The position numbers were made by a program, and so were the translations under genes. From the NCBI GenBank assembly GCA_031295725.1, contig JAUMNV010000054.1, positions 1-5,873 of the forward strand: DNA of 5,873 bases, written 5' to 3'. Position 1 is the stretch's first letter, and each line of letters begins with the position of its first letter. Below the pieces are notes generated by a model, which was given only the letters and a program-made list of their open reading frames with translations, was not told where the DNA came from and did not search any database. This document shows positions 1 through 4,782 of this stretch, piece after piece. Source of the stretch: Collinsella sp. GTDB taxonomy: Bacteria; Actinomycetota; Coriobacteriia; Coriobacteriales; Coriobacteriaceae.

Positions 1-68
1 CGCGCCCCCTGCGCGATGCGGTCGCCATGCGATATCGACACATTTTTAAGGAGGTCAGCGGAGGATGA
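1..68 (+). CDS. recG: RecG ATP-dependent DNA helicase, C-terminal end (partial)
   Basis: Only the last 21 codons plus the TGA stop (66-68) lie in the window; the reading frame begins at base 3. The visible peptide ends RYRHIFKEVSGG. I call it RecG for two reasons. A short tail of the type 'leucine, arginine-tyrosine, phenylalanine-x-x-valine' is plausible for actinobacterial and coriobacterial RecG. Also, recG directly upstream of rsmD and coaD is a common order in Actinobacteria and Firmicutes. RecG is a superfamily 2 helicase that remodels stalled replication forks and branched DNA. No helicase motif lies inside the window, so the call rests mainly on context. Its stop overlaps the rsmD start as ATGA (65-68), which implies translational coupling. 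The final codons also carry the rsmD ribosome binding site. Confidence 0.6.
   Translation, partial: RPLRDAVAMRYRHIFKEVSGG
48..55 (+). promoter_or_regulatory. Strong Shine-Dalgarno for rsmD inside recG
   Basis: AAGGAGGT is a full 8-base match to the usual anti-Shine-Dalgarno sequence. It sits 9 bases before the rsmD ATG at 65 and lies wholly within the last recG codons. A second GGAGG (60-64) abuts the ATG and is too close to serve as the main site. This supports the ATG at 65 as the true start. Confidence 0.75.
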
Positions 69-715
69 GAATCATCGGCGGCGAATGGCGCGGTCGTAAG
101 ATCGAGGAGCCCCGTGGTCGCGATGTCACCCGCCCCACGACTGATCGCGTACGCGAGGCGTGCGCATCTATGGTCATGTCGGCATTCGACTTCGATCTGG
201 ACGAGGTCCGTGTGCTGGACGCCTTTGGCGGCTCCGGTGCCTTAGGGTTAGAGATGCTCTCTCGTGGGGCTCGCTTGCTCACGACGTTTGAGATCGATCG
301 CAACGCCGCGCGGCTCATTGCCAAGAATATCGAGTCGCTCTGCCGTGACCGTGCGCGTTGGCGCGTGGTCACGGGCGATGTCCTTGCGAGCGCTTCGCGC
401 GGCCGCGTGCCGGGCGGCCCCTTCGATCTGGTCTTGCTCGACCCGCCCTATGCTTTTGGTGCCAAGCCGGTCGACGAGCTGCTGCAGAACCTGGCCCAGC
501 AGGGTCTGCTCACCCCGGGTGCCTATGCTCTGTTTGAGCATGCTGCCGCCGACGCGGGTGCACATCCTGCCGGCTTTGTAACCGTGCGTGAGAAACGCTA
601 TGGCATCACCTCGGTCGACCTGCTCCGTTGGGTCGGCGAGGGCGAGGATGACGATACCGCCACCGATGCCGATGACAGCGACGGCACGACGTTTCAGGGG
701 GATGCCCATGAGTGA
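65..715 (+). CDS. rsmD: 16S rRNA (guanine(966)-N(2))-methyltransferase RsmD
   Basis: 216 aa. RsmD uses S-adenosylmethionine to methylate N2 of guanine 966 of 16S rRNA during 30S assembly in the cytoplasm. The N-terminus MRIIGGEWRGRKI followed by RPTTDRVRE (residues 23-31) is the typical RsmD opening. The SAM-binding motif I is LDAFGGSGALGLE (51-63), with the acidic residue at the end of strand 2 in FEID (75-78). The catalytic DPPY of N6-adenine/N2-guanine methyltransferases is at 126-129. The family's usual end, KRYGxTxxxLLRW, is at 177-189. After it comes a 26-residue tail with 11 acidic residues and no Lys or Arg, making the protein longer than the usual 180-190 aa. The ATG overlaps the recG stop, and the end overlaps coaD by 8 bases. 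There is no sign of damage. Confidence 0.93.
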   Translation: MRIIGGEWRGRKIEEPRGRDVTRPTTDRVREACASMVMSAFDFDLDEVRVLDAFGGSGALGLEMLSRGARLLTTFEIDRNAARLIAKNIESLCRDRARWRVVTGDVLASASRGRVPGGPFDLVLLDPPYAFGAKPVDELLQNLAQQGLLTPGAYALFEHAAADAGAHPAGFVTVREKRYGITSVDLLRWVGEGEDDDTATDADDSDGTTFQGDAHE

Positions 716-1205
716 CACCATTAACCGCGTCATCGTTCCGGGTACCTTCGATCCCATCACGTTTGGCCATATCGACGTCATCCGCCGCGCCCGCCGCATT
801 TTTCCCAGTGTGATCGTGGCCGTTGCCGAGTCGCAGGGCAAAAACGGTGTGGGCACCACGTTTACGCTCGATGAACGCGTGGCGCTGGCCCGTGAGGCAC
901 TCGGTGATATCGATGGCGTCGAGGTCCTGCCCTTTACTGGCCTCTTGGTCGACTTCGCTCGTGATCAGGGGGCGGGGGCCGTGGTCAAGGGTCTGCGCGC
1001 CATGACTGACTTTGAGTACGAGCTGCAGCAGGCCGACCTCAACTACCGCTTGGATAACGAGCTGGAGTCCATCTTTGTCATGAGTGCGCCGCAGTACGGC
1101 TATATCTCGAGCTCGGTCGTTCGCCAGATCGCCTCGCTCGGCAGCGATGTATCGACGTTTGTCCCACCCAACGTGGTTGAAGCGCTCAGACATCGCTTTT
1201 CGTGA
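708..1205 (+). CDS. coaD: Pantetheine-phosphate adenylyltransferase (CoaD)
   Basis: 165 aa, the usual CoaD length. It transfers AMP from ATP to 4'-phosphopantetheine to give dephospho-CoA and pyrophosphate, the penultimate step of coenzyme A synthesis. The nucleotidyltransferase motif PGTFDPITFGHID (residues 11-23) carries the T/HxGH signature as TFGH. Lys45 in the GKNG loop probably matches the substrate-binding lysine seen in CoaD enzymes. VKGLRAMTDFEYE (93-105) is the phosphopantetheine-site segment, usually written VRGLR. The second nucleotide motif ISSSVVR is at 133-139. I chose the ATG at 708 because AGGGGG (696-701) lies 6 bases upstream; the in-frame ATG at 702 would leave no spacing. 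The start lies inside rsmD, so translation is probably coupled. No terminator hairpin follows the gene. Confidence 0.95.
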   Translation: MSDTINRVIVPGTFDPITFGHIDVIRRARRIFPSVIVAVAESQGKNGVGTTFTLDERVALAREALGDIDGVEVLPFTGLLVDFARDQGAGAVVKGLRAMTDFEYELQQADLNYRLDNELESIFVMSAPQYGYISSSVVRQIASLGSDVSTFVPPNVVEALRHRFS

Positions 1206-1229
1206 CGTTTTTTATTGCCTGGTGGCATG

Positions 1230-1238
1230 TGGTAAACT
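1230..1238 (+). promoter_or_regulatory. Putative extended -10 promoter before the SepIVA-like gene
   Basis: TGG followed by TAAACT fits an extended -10 element (TGn plus TAnnnT) in the only sizeable gap between coaD and the next gene. A transcript starting near 1245 would carry a leader of about 30 bases with the AAAGGAG ribosome binding site. There is no convincing -35 at 16-18 bases: TTGCCT (1215-1220) is only 12 bases away. The call rests on the -10 and on similar boxes in three other gaps. Confidence 0.45.
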
Positions 1239-1273
1239 AGCACGATGATATGTTACCTATGAAAGGAGACCGG

Positions 1274-1771
1274 ATGCCGGGCGAGAATTTTCCTGGCGAT
1301 AGGATCGTCAGCTTGGTCGATGAGCTCGAAGGGCTGATCGAGGAAGCCAAGCCGCCTTTCGGCAAGAACGCTCAGTTCAAGGTCATCGACGCCGACGTGT
1401 TCTTCAACATCCTCGACGAGATCCGCATGAGCTATCCCGAGGAGTGGCAGAAGTCCCGCCGTATCCTTAAGGAGCGCGAGGAGCTTATGGCTTCCGCCGC
1501 CGCTCAGGCCGATTCCATCATCGCCGACGCTCAGCAGCAGGCCCTCACCATTGCCGGTGAGCAGGAGATCGTCCGTCTTGCGCAGCAGCAGGCCGACGAC
1601 ATCCGCGATCGTGCCCAGCAGTACGAGCGCGAGACGCGTTATGCTGCCGAGGACTACGCAGAGCAGGTCTTTACGCACCTGGAGGAGAACCTCAAGAGTC
1701 TGACCGGCACCGTTACCCGTTGCCGTCAGCAGCTCAACGAGGGTGCCGCCCAACAGAATGGTCAGTGGTAA
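1274..1771 (+). CDS. SepIVA/DivIVA-like coiled-coil septation protein
   Basis: 165 aa, soluble, with no signal peptide or membrane segment. The N-terminal part (residues 11-72: VDELEGLIEEAK, then a hydrophobic VIDADVFFNILDEIR, then a charged KSRRILKEREEL) looks like the start of mycobacterial SepIVA (Rv2927c), a DivIVA-domain septation factor. Residues 73-130 are an Ala/Gln/Glu-rich heptad-like coiled coil (AAAQADSIIADAQQQA and similar). The end, LEENLKSLTG followed by TRCRQQL (136-154), also resembles the SepIVA C-terminus. SepIVA is about 245 aa, so this version has a shorter coil. Position supports the call: in mycobacteria sepIVA lies beside the DUF177 gene, as here. Automated pipelines may label such proteins 'ATPase' or 'ATP synthase subunit B/H-like' because of the coil. 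The ATG at 1274 was chosen for AAAGGAG (1262-1268) 5 bases upstream, over ATGs at 1250 and 1259. A septal role is inferred from homology by eye. Confidence 0.65.
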   Translation: MPGENFPGDRIVSLVDELEGLIEEAKPPFGKNAQFKVIDADVFFNILDEIRMSYPEEWQKSRRILKEREELMASAAAQADSIIADAQQQALTIAGEQEIVRLAQQQADDIRDRAQQYERETRYAAEDYAEQVFTHLEENLKSLTGTVTRCRQQLNEGAAQQNGQW

Positions 1772-2325
1772 TGGCTGAGTTCCCGAGCGTTACCGTCGAT
1801 CTTTCCGAGCAGCTCGAGTTTCCTGGAGATTCGTATCCGCTGACCGGTAAGGTCGATGTCGCCACCTACACGGTAGGCGAGAAGGAGTACCAGCTTCAGG
1901 ACGGCATCGACTACGACGTTGTCTTTACCAATGCCGGTACCGGTGTCTTGCTCACGGGCATGGTCCGCGCGCACGCCACCGGCGAGTGCGACCGTTGCCT
2001 GGAACCTGCCTCGTTTGATATCGCCGGCGAGATCGAGGAGTTCTACCTCTTTGAGGAGCCCGAGGATCCCGAGGCCTACGAAGACGGCTACGAGCTCCTG
2101 GGCGAGGATCGCATCGTCGATCTGGGAGAGCCCATCAACGACGCGGTCGTCATGGACACGCCGTTCGTTGTCCTGTGCAAGCCCGATTGCCGCGGCCTTT
2201 GCCCCACTTGCGGTTGCAATCTCAACGTCGAGCAATGCGATTGCGCCGCCCAGGCAGAGGCAGAATGGGCCGCTGCCACGGAAAATCCATTTGCAGCATT
2301 GAAGAATCTCAAGCTTGATGAGTAA
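1771..2325 (+). CDS. DUF177 (YceD-family) zinc-ribbon-like protein
   Basis: 184 aa. DUF177/YceD proteins are usually encoded next to rpmF. They are linked to 23S rRNA accumulation in E. coli and to plant plastid ribosomes; the exact biochemical role is not settled. The N-terminal half is a beta-rich domain with the family's conserved GECDRC (residues 71-76) in the middle. An acidic stretch follows (87-113). The C-terminal part has Cys136, Cys140, Cys144, Cys147, Cys149, Cys156 and Cys158 around GLCPTCGCNLN, a likely metal-binding cluster in this family. The ending NPFAALKNLK is characteristic. The ATG at 1771 overlaps the stop of the preceding gene as TAATG, and no good ribosome binding site precedes it, so it probably depends on reinitiation. 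Confidence 0.88.
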   Translation: MAEFPSVTVDLSEQLEFPGDSYPLTGKVDVATYTVGEKEYQLQDGIDYDVVFTNAGTGVLLTGMVRAHATGECDRCLEPASFDIAGEIEEFYLFEEPEDPEAYEDGYELLGEDRIVDLGEPINDAVVMDTPFVVLCKPDCRGLCPTCGCNLNVEQCDCAAQAEAEWAAATENPFAALKNLKLDE

Positions 2326-2330
2326 AACTG

Positions 2331-2339
2331 TGGTAGTAT
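2331..2339 (+). promoter_or_regulatory. Putative extended -10 promoter before rpmF
   Basis: TGG followed by TAGTAT is an extended -10-like element, starting 5 bases after the DUF177 stop. A start site near 2346 would give rpmF a leader of about 45 bases. No -35 is visible at normal spacing; TTGATG (2315-2320) is 13 bases away. A short inverted repeat, GTAG (2333-2336) and CTAC (2342-2345), straddles the -10. The gap is 64 bases, wide for a DUF177-rpmF pair that is often tightly linked, which supports a separate promoter. Confidence 0.45.
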
Positions 2340-2389
2340 CGCTACTTGCGCGTAATCGCCACACTGGATAGTTCATAAGGAAGGTCACT

Positions 2390-2569
2390 ATGCCCGTACC
2401 TAAACAAAAGCAGGGTCGTATCCGCACTCACACCCGTCGTTCCGCCAACATGAAGATCTCGGCTGCGGCTCAGTCCACGTGCCCCCGTTGCGGCGCTGTT
2501 AAGCTTCCGCACCACGTGTGCCCCAGCTGCGGTTTCTACAAGGACCGCGAGGTTATCGTTACCGAGTAA
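2390..2569 (+). CDS. rpmF: 50S ribosomal protein L32
   Basis: 59 aa. L32 is a small component of the large ribosomal subunit. The N-terminus MPVPKQKQGRIRTHTRRS (residues 1-18) is the basic, rRNA-contacting tail typical of L32 (family form MAVPKxKxSxxRxxxRR). Cys31-Cys34 (CPRC) and Cys44-Cys47 (CPSC) form the four-cysteine zinc ribbon, so this is the zinc-binding (C+) form and not the cysteine-free paralogue made under zinc limitation in some bacteria. A strong AAGGAAGG (2377-2384) ends 5 bases before the ATG. It follows the DUF177 gene in the widespread DUF177-rpmF order and is followed by an intrinsic terminator. Confidence 0.96.
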   Translation: MPVPKQKQGRIRTHTRRSANMKISAAAQSTCPRCGAVKLPHHVCPSCGFYKDREVIVTE

Positions 2570-2572
2570 CGG

Positions 2573-2578
2573 TATACT
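2573..2578 (+). promoter_or_regulatory. Putative -10 box for plsX
   Basis: TATACT, preceded by CGG, lies 4 bases after the rpmF stop. It matches the consensus -10 at five of six positions and sits in the same place as the boxes in the other gaps. There is no good -35 at 16-18 bases. Transcription from here would begin near 2585, upstream of the terminator hairpin at 2610-2639, which the transcript would then have to pass to reach plsX. Confidence 0.4.
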
Positions 2579-2609
2579 CTGGATGCGATGCCGTTCCAAA
2601 TGGAACCAC

Positions 2610-2639
2610 AATGGCCGGCTCAATGAGTCGGCCATTTTT
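2610..2639 (+). terminator. Rho-independent terminator between rpmF and plsX (possible attenuator)
   Basis: The arms AATGGCCGGCTC (2610-2621) and GAGTCGGCCATT (2625-2636) pair over 12 positions with a single G-U wobble around a 3-base loop. The 3' arm runs into a T-tract (2635-2639). A smaller hairpin, GTTCC (2593-2597) with GGAAC (2602-2606), lies just upstream. This is the natural end of the rpmF transcript. The plsX ribosome binding site begins at 2644, leaving no room for an ordinary promoter between the two, so the element may also control plsX. Confidence 0.85.
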
Positions 2640-2656
2640 GTATAAGGAGCATGTAT

Positions 2657-3676
2657 ATGAGTAACGTTCGCGTTTGTGTAGACGTTGTGGGCGGAGACGA
2701 GAAACCTCAGGTTGTTCTCGATGGTATCGAAGCTGCGCTTGCCGCCGATCCCGATATCGAGGTCTTGGCAGCTGGTCCCGCCGAAATCGTCAATCCCTTT
2801 GCAGCTTCCCATGCACGTGTTGAGGCCCTTGAGGCGCCTGACGTTATCGCCATGGATGACGATCCCATTCGCGCCGTGATGACCAAGCGTAAGTCGTCGA
2901 TCGTGCTTTCTTGCCGCGCCATTAAGAAGGGCAACGCGGATGCGTTCTTCTCCGCCGGCTCCACCGGTGCCATGACCGCCGCCGCCACCGCCTATGTGAC
3001 GCCGTTTAGGTATCAGGCCGAAGACAAGAAGCAGCCGGTGCGCCCCTGTCTGACCAATGCGCTGCCCAATCGCGCCGGCGGTCTGACGGTGCTGTGCGAC
3101 ATGGGTGCCAACCCCGATGTGGAGGTCGATGACATGGTGCGTTTTGCCCAGATGGGTAGCGCCTATGCCCGCGTCGTCCTGGGCATCGAGCATCCTCGCG
3201 TGGGCCTGCTTGCCAATGGCACCGAGGATGAGAAGGGCTCCAACTTTACCAAGGCCTGTTTCCCTGCTATGAAGGCCGCCGTTCCCGGCTTTGTTGGTAA
3301 CTGCGAGGGCACTGACCTCACCTCAGGCAACTTCGATGTCGTCGTTGCCGATGGTATGTCGGGTAATATCGCTCTCAAAGCTACCGAGGGCGCTGCCAAG
3401 TTTTTGCTGCAGGAGCTCAAGGGCGCCTTTATGGCCTCGCTCGGCACCAAGATCGCCGCGCTGCTCATCAAAAAGCAGATGCGCGAGATTAAGGCCAAGC
3501 TCTCTGGCGACGCCAAGGGCGGCGCGATTCTTCTGGGCCTGCGCGGCGTGGTCCTGATCGGCCATGGCGCCACCTCGGTCGAGGCTGTCAAAAACGGTAC
3601 GCTCGCGGCGGCCGAAGCCGTGCGCGCCGGGCTGGTCGAGAATGTCGCCAACTCTATGGACAGTATCGTTTTGTAA
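2657..3676 (+). CDS. plsX: Phosphate acyltransferase PlsX
   Basis: 339 aa, the usual size. PlsX is a peripheral membrane enzyme that converts acyl-ACP and phosphate to acyl-phosphate, which PlsY then uses to acylate glycerol-3-phosphate in phospholipid synthesis. Recognisable family blocks are GGD near the N-terminus (12-14, in DVVGGDEKP), SAGSTGA (99-105, usually SAGNTGA), CDMGANPD (147-154), GLLANGTEDEKG (183-194), GNCEGTDL (214-221), DVVVADGMSGN (227-237) and GGAILLGLRG followed by GHGATS (288-306). The usual DAMGGD is DVVGGD here. The ATG at 2657 has AAGGAG (2644-2649) at 7 bases; the ATG at 2651 would have only 1 base of spacing. The gene follows a terminator and precedes acpP, which encodes its substrate carrier. 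fabD and fabG, which lie between plsX and acpP in many Firmicutes, are absent. Confidence 0.94.
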   Translation: MSNVRVCVDVVGGDEKPQVVLDGIEAALAADPDIEVLAAGPAEIVNPFAASHARVEALEAPDVIAMDDDPIRAVMTKRKSSIVLSCRAIKKGNADAFFSAGSTGAMTAAATAYVTPFRYQAEDKKQPVRPCLTNALPNRAGGLTVLCDMGANPDVEVDDMVRFAQMGSAYARVVLGIEHPRVGLLANGTEDEKGSNFTKACFPAMKAAVPGFVGNCEGTDLTSGNFDVVVADGMSGNIALKATEGAAKFLLQELKGAFMASLGTKIAALLIKKQMREIKAKLSGDAKGGAILLGLRGVVLIGHGATSVEAVKNGTLAAAEAVRAGLVENVANSMDSIVL

Positions 3677-3723
3677 GAGCGAGTTAGAGCGCTGTTGTGT
3701 GCTTCGCGGCGCACGTCGTGGGG

Positions 3724-3729
3724 TAGAAT
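3724..3729 (+). promoter_or_regulatory. Putative -10 box for acpP-rnc-smc
   Basis: TAGAAT, preceded by GGG, lies 47 bases after the plsX stop in the widest gap of the window. It matches the -10 consensus at five of six positions. No good -35 is seen at 17 bases (GCTTCG, 3701-3706). An imperfect hairpin, GTGTGC (3697-3702) with GCGCAC (3709-3714), lies just upstream. Transcription would start near 3736, just before the palindrome at 3744-3763. Confidence 0.4.
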
Positions 3730-3743
3730 CAGAACCGTGTCTT

Positions 3744-3770
3744 GGTACCGCCCGGGCGGTACCATTCTTT
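3744..3770 (+). promoter_or_regulatory. Perfect 20-bp palindrome with T-rich tail in the acpP leader
   Basis: GGTACCGCCCGGGCGGTACC (3744-3763) equals its own reverse complement across all 20 bases. As RNA it can form an 8-bp GC-rich stem with a CCGG loop, followed by ATTCTTTT (3764-3771 region). It could be the intrinsic terminator of plsX, an attenuator in the acpP leader, or a DNA operator for a dimeric regulator. The T-tract is interrupted, so a terminator call is less secure than for the element at 2610-2639. Confidence 0.6.
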
Positions 3771-3800
3771 TGGTATTCATGCACTATGAGAGGAAGCGCT

Positions 3801-4043
3801 ATGGACCGCTCCGAAATCTTCGACAAGATCGCCGAGGTCGCTGCTGACGTTCTGGGCGTCGATGTTGCCGAAATTAGCGAGGAGACCACCTTTGACGACC
3901 TCGATGCCAACTCGCTCGAGCGCCTGCAGCTGGTTACGGCTATCGAGGACGAGTTCAACCTCGAGATCGATGACGAGACCCTGCTCTCGCTCAACTCTGT
4001 CGCCGACGCCGTCGACGCTATCGAAGCTGCCAAGGAGGCCTAA
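3801..4043 (+). CDS. acpP: Acyl carrier protein
   Basis: 80 aa, strongly acidic, four-helix ACP. After AcpS attaches the 4'-phosphopantetheine arm from CoA it carries growing acyl chains in fatty acid synthesis and supplies PlsX. The first helix is in EIFDKIAEVAADVLG (5-19). The attachment serine is Ser38 in DANSLERLQLV (35-45), and helix II continues to AIEDEFNLEI (47-56). The usual DSL is NSL here, and the helix II position equivalent to E. coli Glu41 is Gln43, so the recognition face is less acidic than usual. ATG 3801 was chosen because AGAGGA (3789-3794) lies 6 bases upstream; an in-frame ATG at 3786 has no such site. rnc begins 3 bases after the stop. As the only ACP in the window and next to plsX, it is probably the fatty-acid ACP. 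Confidence 0.9.
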   Translation: MDRSEIFDKIAEVAADVLGVDVAEISEETTFDDLDANSLERLQLVTAIEDEFNLEIDDETLLSLNSVADAVDAIEAAKEA

Positions 4044-4046
4044 GTC

Positions 4047-4772
4047 TTGGCTTTATCCGAACGACTTACGCGCGCCCAGGAAATCCTGGGCCACGAGTTC
4101 AACAATAAGGTGCTGCTGCGCGCGGCCCTTACGCATCCCTCGGCAGTCGAGGGCCAGCCGGTTTCTGCCAGCTATGAGCGCCTTGAGTTCTTGGGCGATT
4201 CCATTTTGGGCGCTGTGGTCGCACGCTCCCTGTTTGAGTCCTATCCCGAGTTTGACGAGGGCAAGCTCACCCGCCTGAAGGTGTCGCTTGTCTCGGGCGC
4301 TACGCTGTCCGAGGTTTCCCACGAGCTGGGCATCGACGACATCATCATCTTTGGTGCCTCCGAGACCGGTACCGGTGCGCGCGGCCTGCATTCGGCGCTC
4401 GAGAACGTCTACGAGTCGCTCGTGGGCGCACTGTACCTGGATGCCGGCTGGGATGCCGCAGCGGAGTTTATCCATCGTACGCTTAAGCCGCATTTGGCTT
4501 CCGAGCGTGCCGAGCATCCTGCGAATCCCAAGTCGTTTTTGCAGGAGTGCGTGCAAGCCGACGGTCACGAGCCCCCGGCGTATAAGCTCGTTGGCTCCGA
4601 GGGCCCGGCGCATGCGCCCACCTTTACCGCCGTGGTGTTGATCGATGGTATTCGCCAGGGTCGCGGTTCCGGCTCCTCAAAGAAGGAAGCCGAGGGAGCC
4701 GCCGCGCTCGAAGCGCTCGACCGCATGGGTTACACCACCAACGGCGTGATTCTCAATAAGAAGCACGTGTAA
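4047..4772 (+). CDS. rnc: Ribonuclease III
   Basis: 241 aa. RNase III cuts double-stranded RNA, notably the stems of the rRNA precursor. The endonuclease domain covers residues 1-150 with the signature ERLEFLGDS (44-52), containing Glu44, Glu47 and Asp51, and the second metal-binding segment SALENVYESLVGALYLD (116-132). In that segment the catalytic Asp of the family (E. coli Asp114) is Asn120 (AAC, 4404-4406), while the essential Glu (E. coli Glu117) is kept as Glu123. A complete dsRNA-binding domain follows (about 160-228: NPKSFLQE, YKL, GPAHAPTF, GSGSSKKEAEGAAA). The start is TTG at 4047, with AAGGAGG (4032-4038) 8 bases upstream inside acpP; no better ATG start preserves the normal N-terminus. 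It lies between acpP and smc, a widespread arrangement. Confidence 0.94.
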   Translation: MALSERLTRAQEILGHEFNNKVLLRAALTHPSAVEGQPVSASYERLEFLGDSILGAVVARSLFESYPEFDEGKLTRLKVSLVSGATLSEVSHELGIDDIIIFGASETGTGARGLHSALENVYESLVGALYLDAGWDAAAEFIHRTLKPHLASERAEHPANPKSFLQECVQADGHEPPAYKLVGSEGPAHAPTFTAVVLIDGIRQGRGSGSSKKEAEGAAALEALDRMGYTTNGVILNKKHV

Positions 4773-4782
4773 GCGAGGAACC

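Noticed and set aside
1200..1216. T-run after the coaD stop as a possible terminator
   Set aside because: TTTTTT at 1208-1213 is not preceded by a stem; only a trivial CGT-G-ACG pairing is present.
3764..3790. Second promoter after the acpP palindrome (TGG-TATTCA)
   Set aside because: The hexamer matches the -10 consensus poorly and the matching -35 position falls in the GC-rich palindrome.
3564..3800. Upstream extension of the acpP frame overlapping the end of plsX
   Set aside because: The extra residues are shadow-like (Arg/Pro/Ser-rich), resemble no ACP, and the strong ribosome binding site supports the start at 3801.
3737..3847. Short GTG-started ORF of 36 codons through the palindrome, as an attenuation leader peptide
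   Set aside because: It has no Shine-Dalgarno, runs into acpP in another frame, and has no run of regulatory codons.
4365..4376. 12-bp palindrome ACCGGTACCGGT in rnc, with a near copy (GCCGGTACCGGT) at 1933-1944
   Set aside because: In rnc it encodes a Thr-Gly-Thr-Gly stretch with preferred codons, and the copy in the DUF177 gene is also a Gly-Thr-Gly stretch; the likeness to the acpP palindrome does not extend beyond GGTACC.
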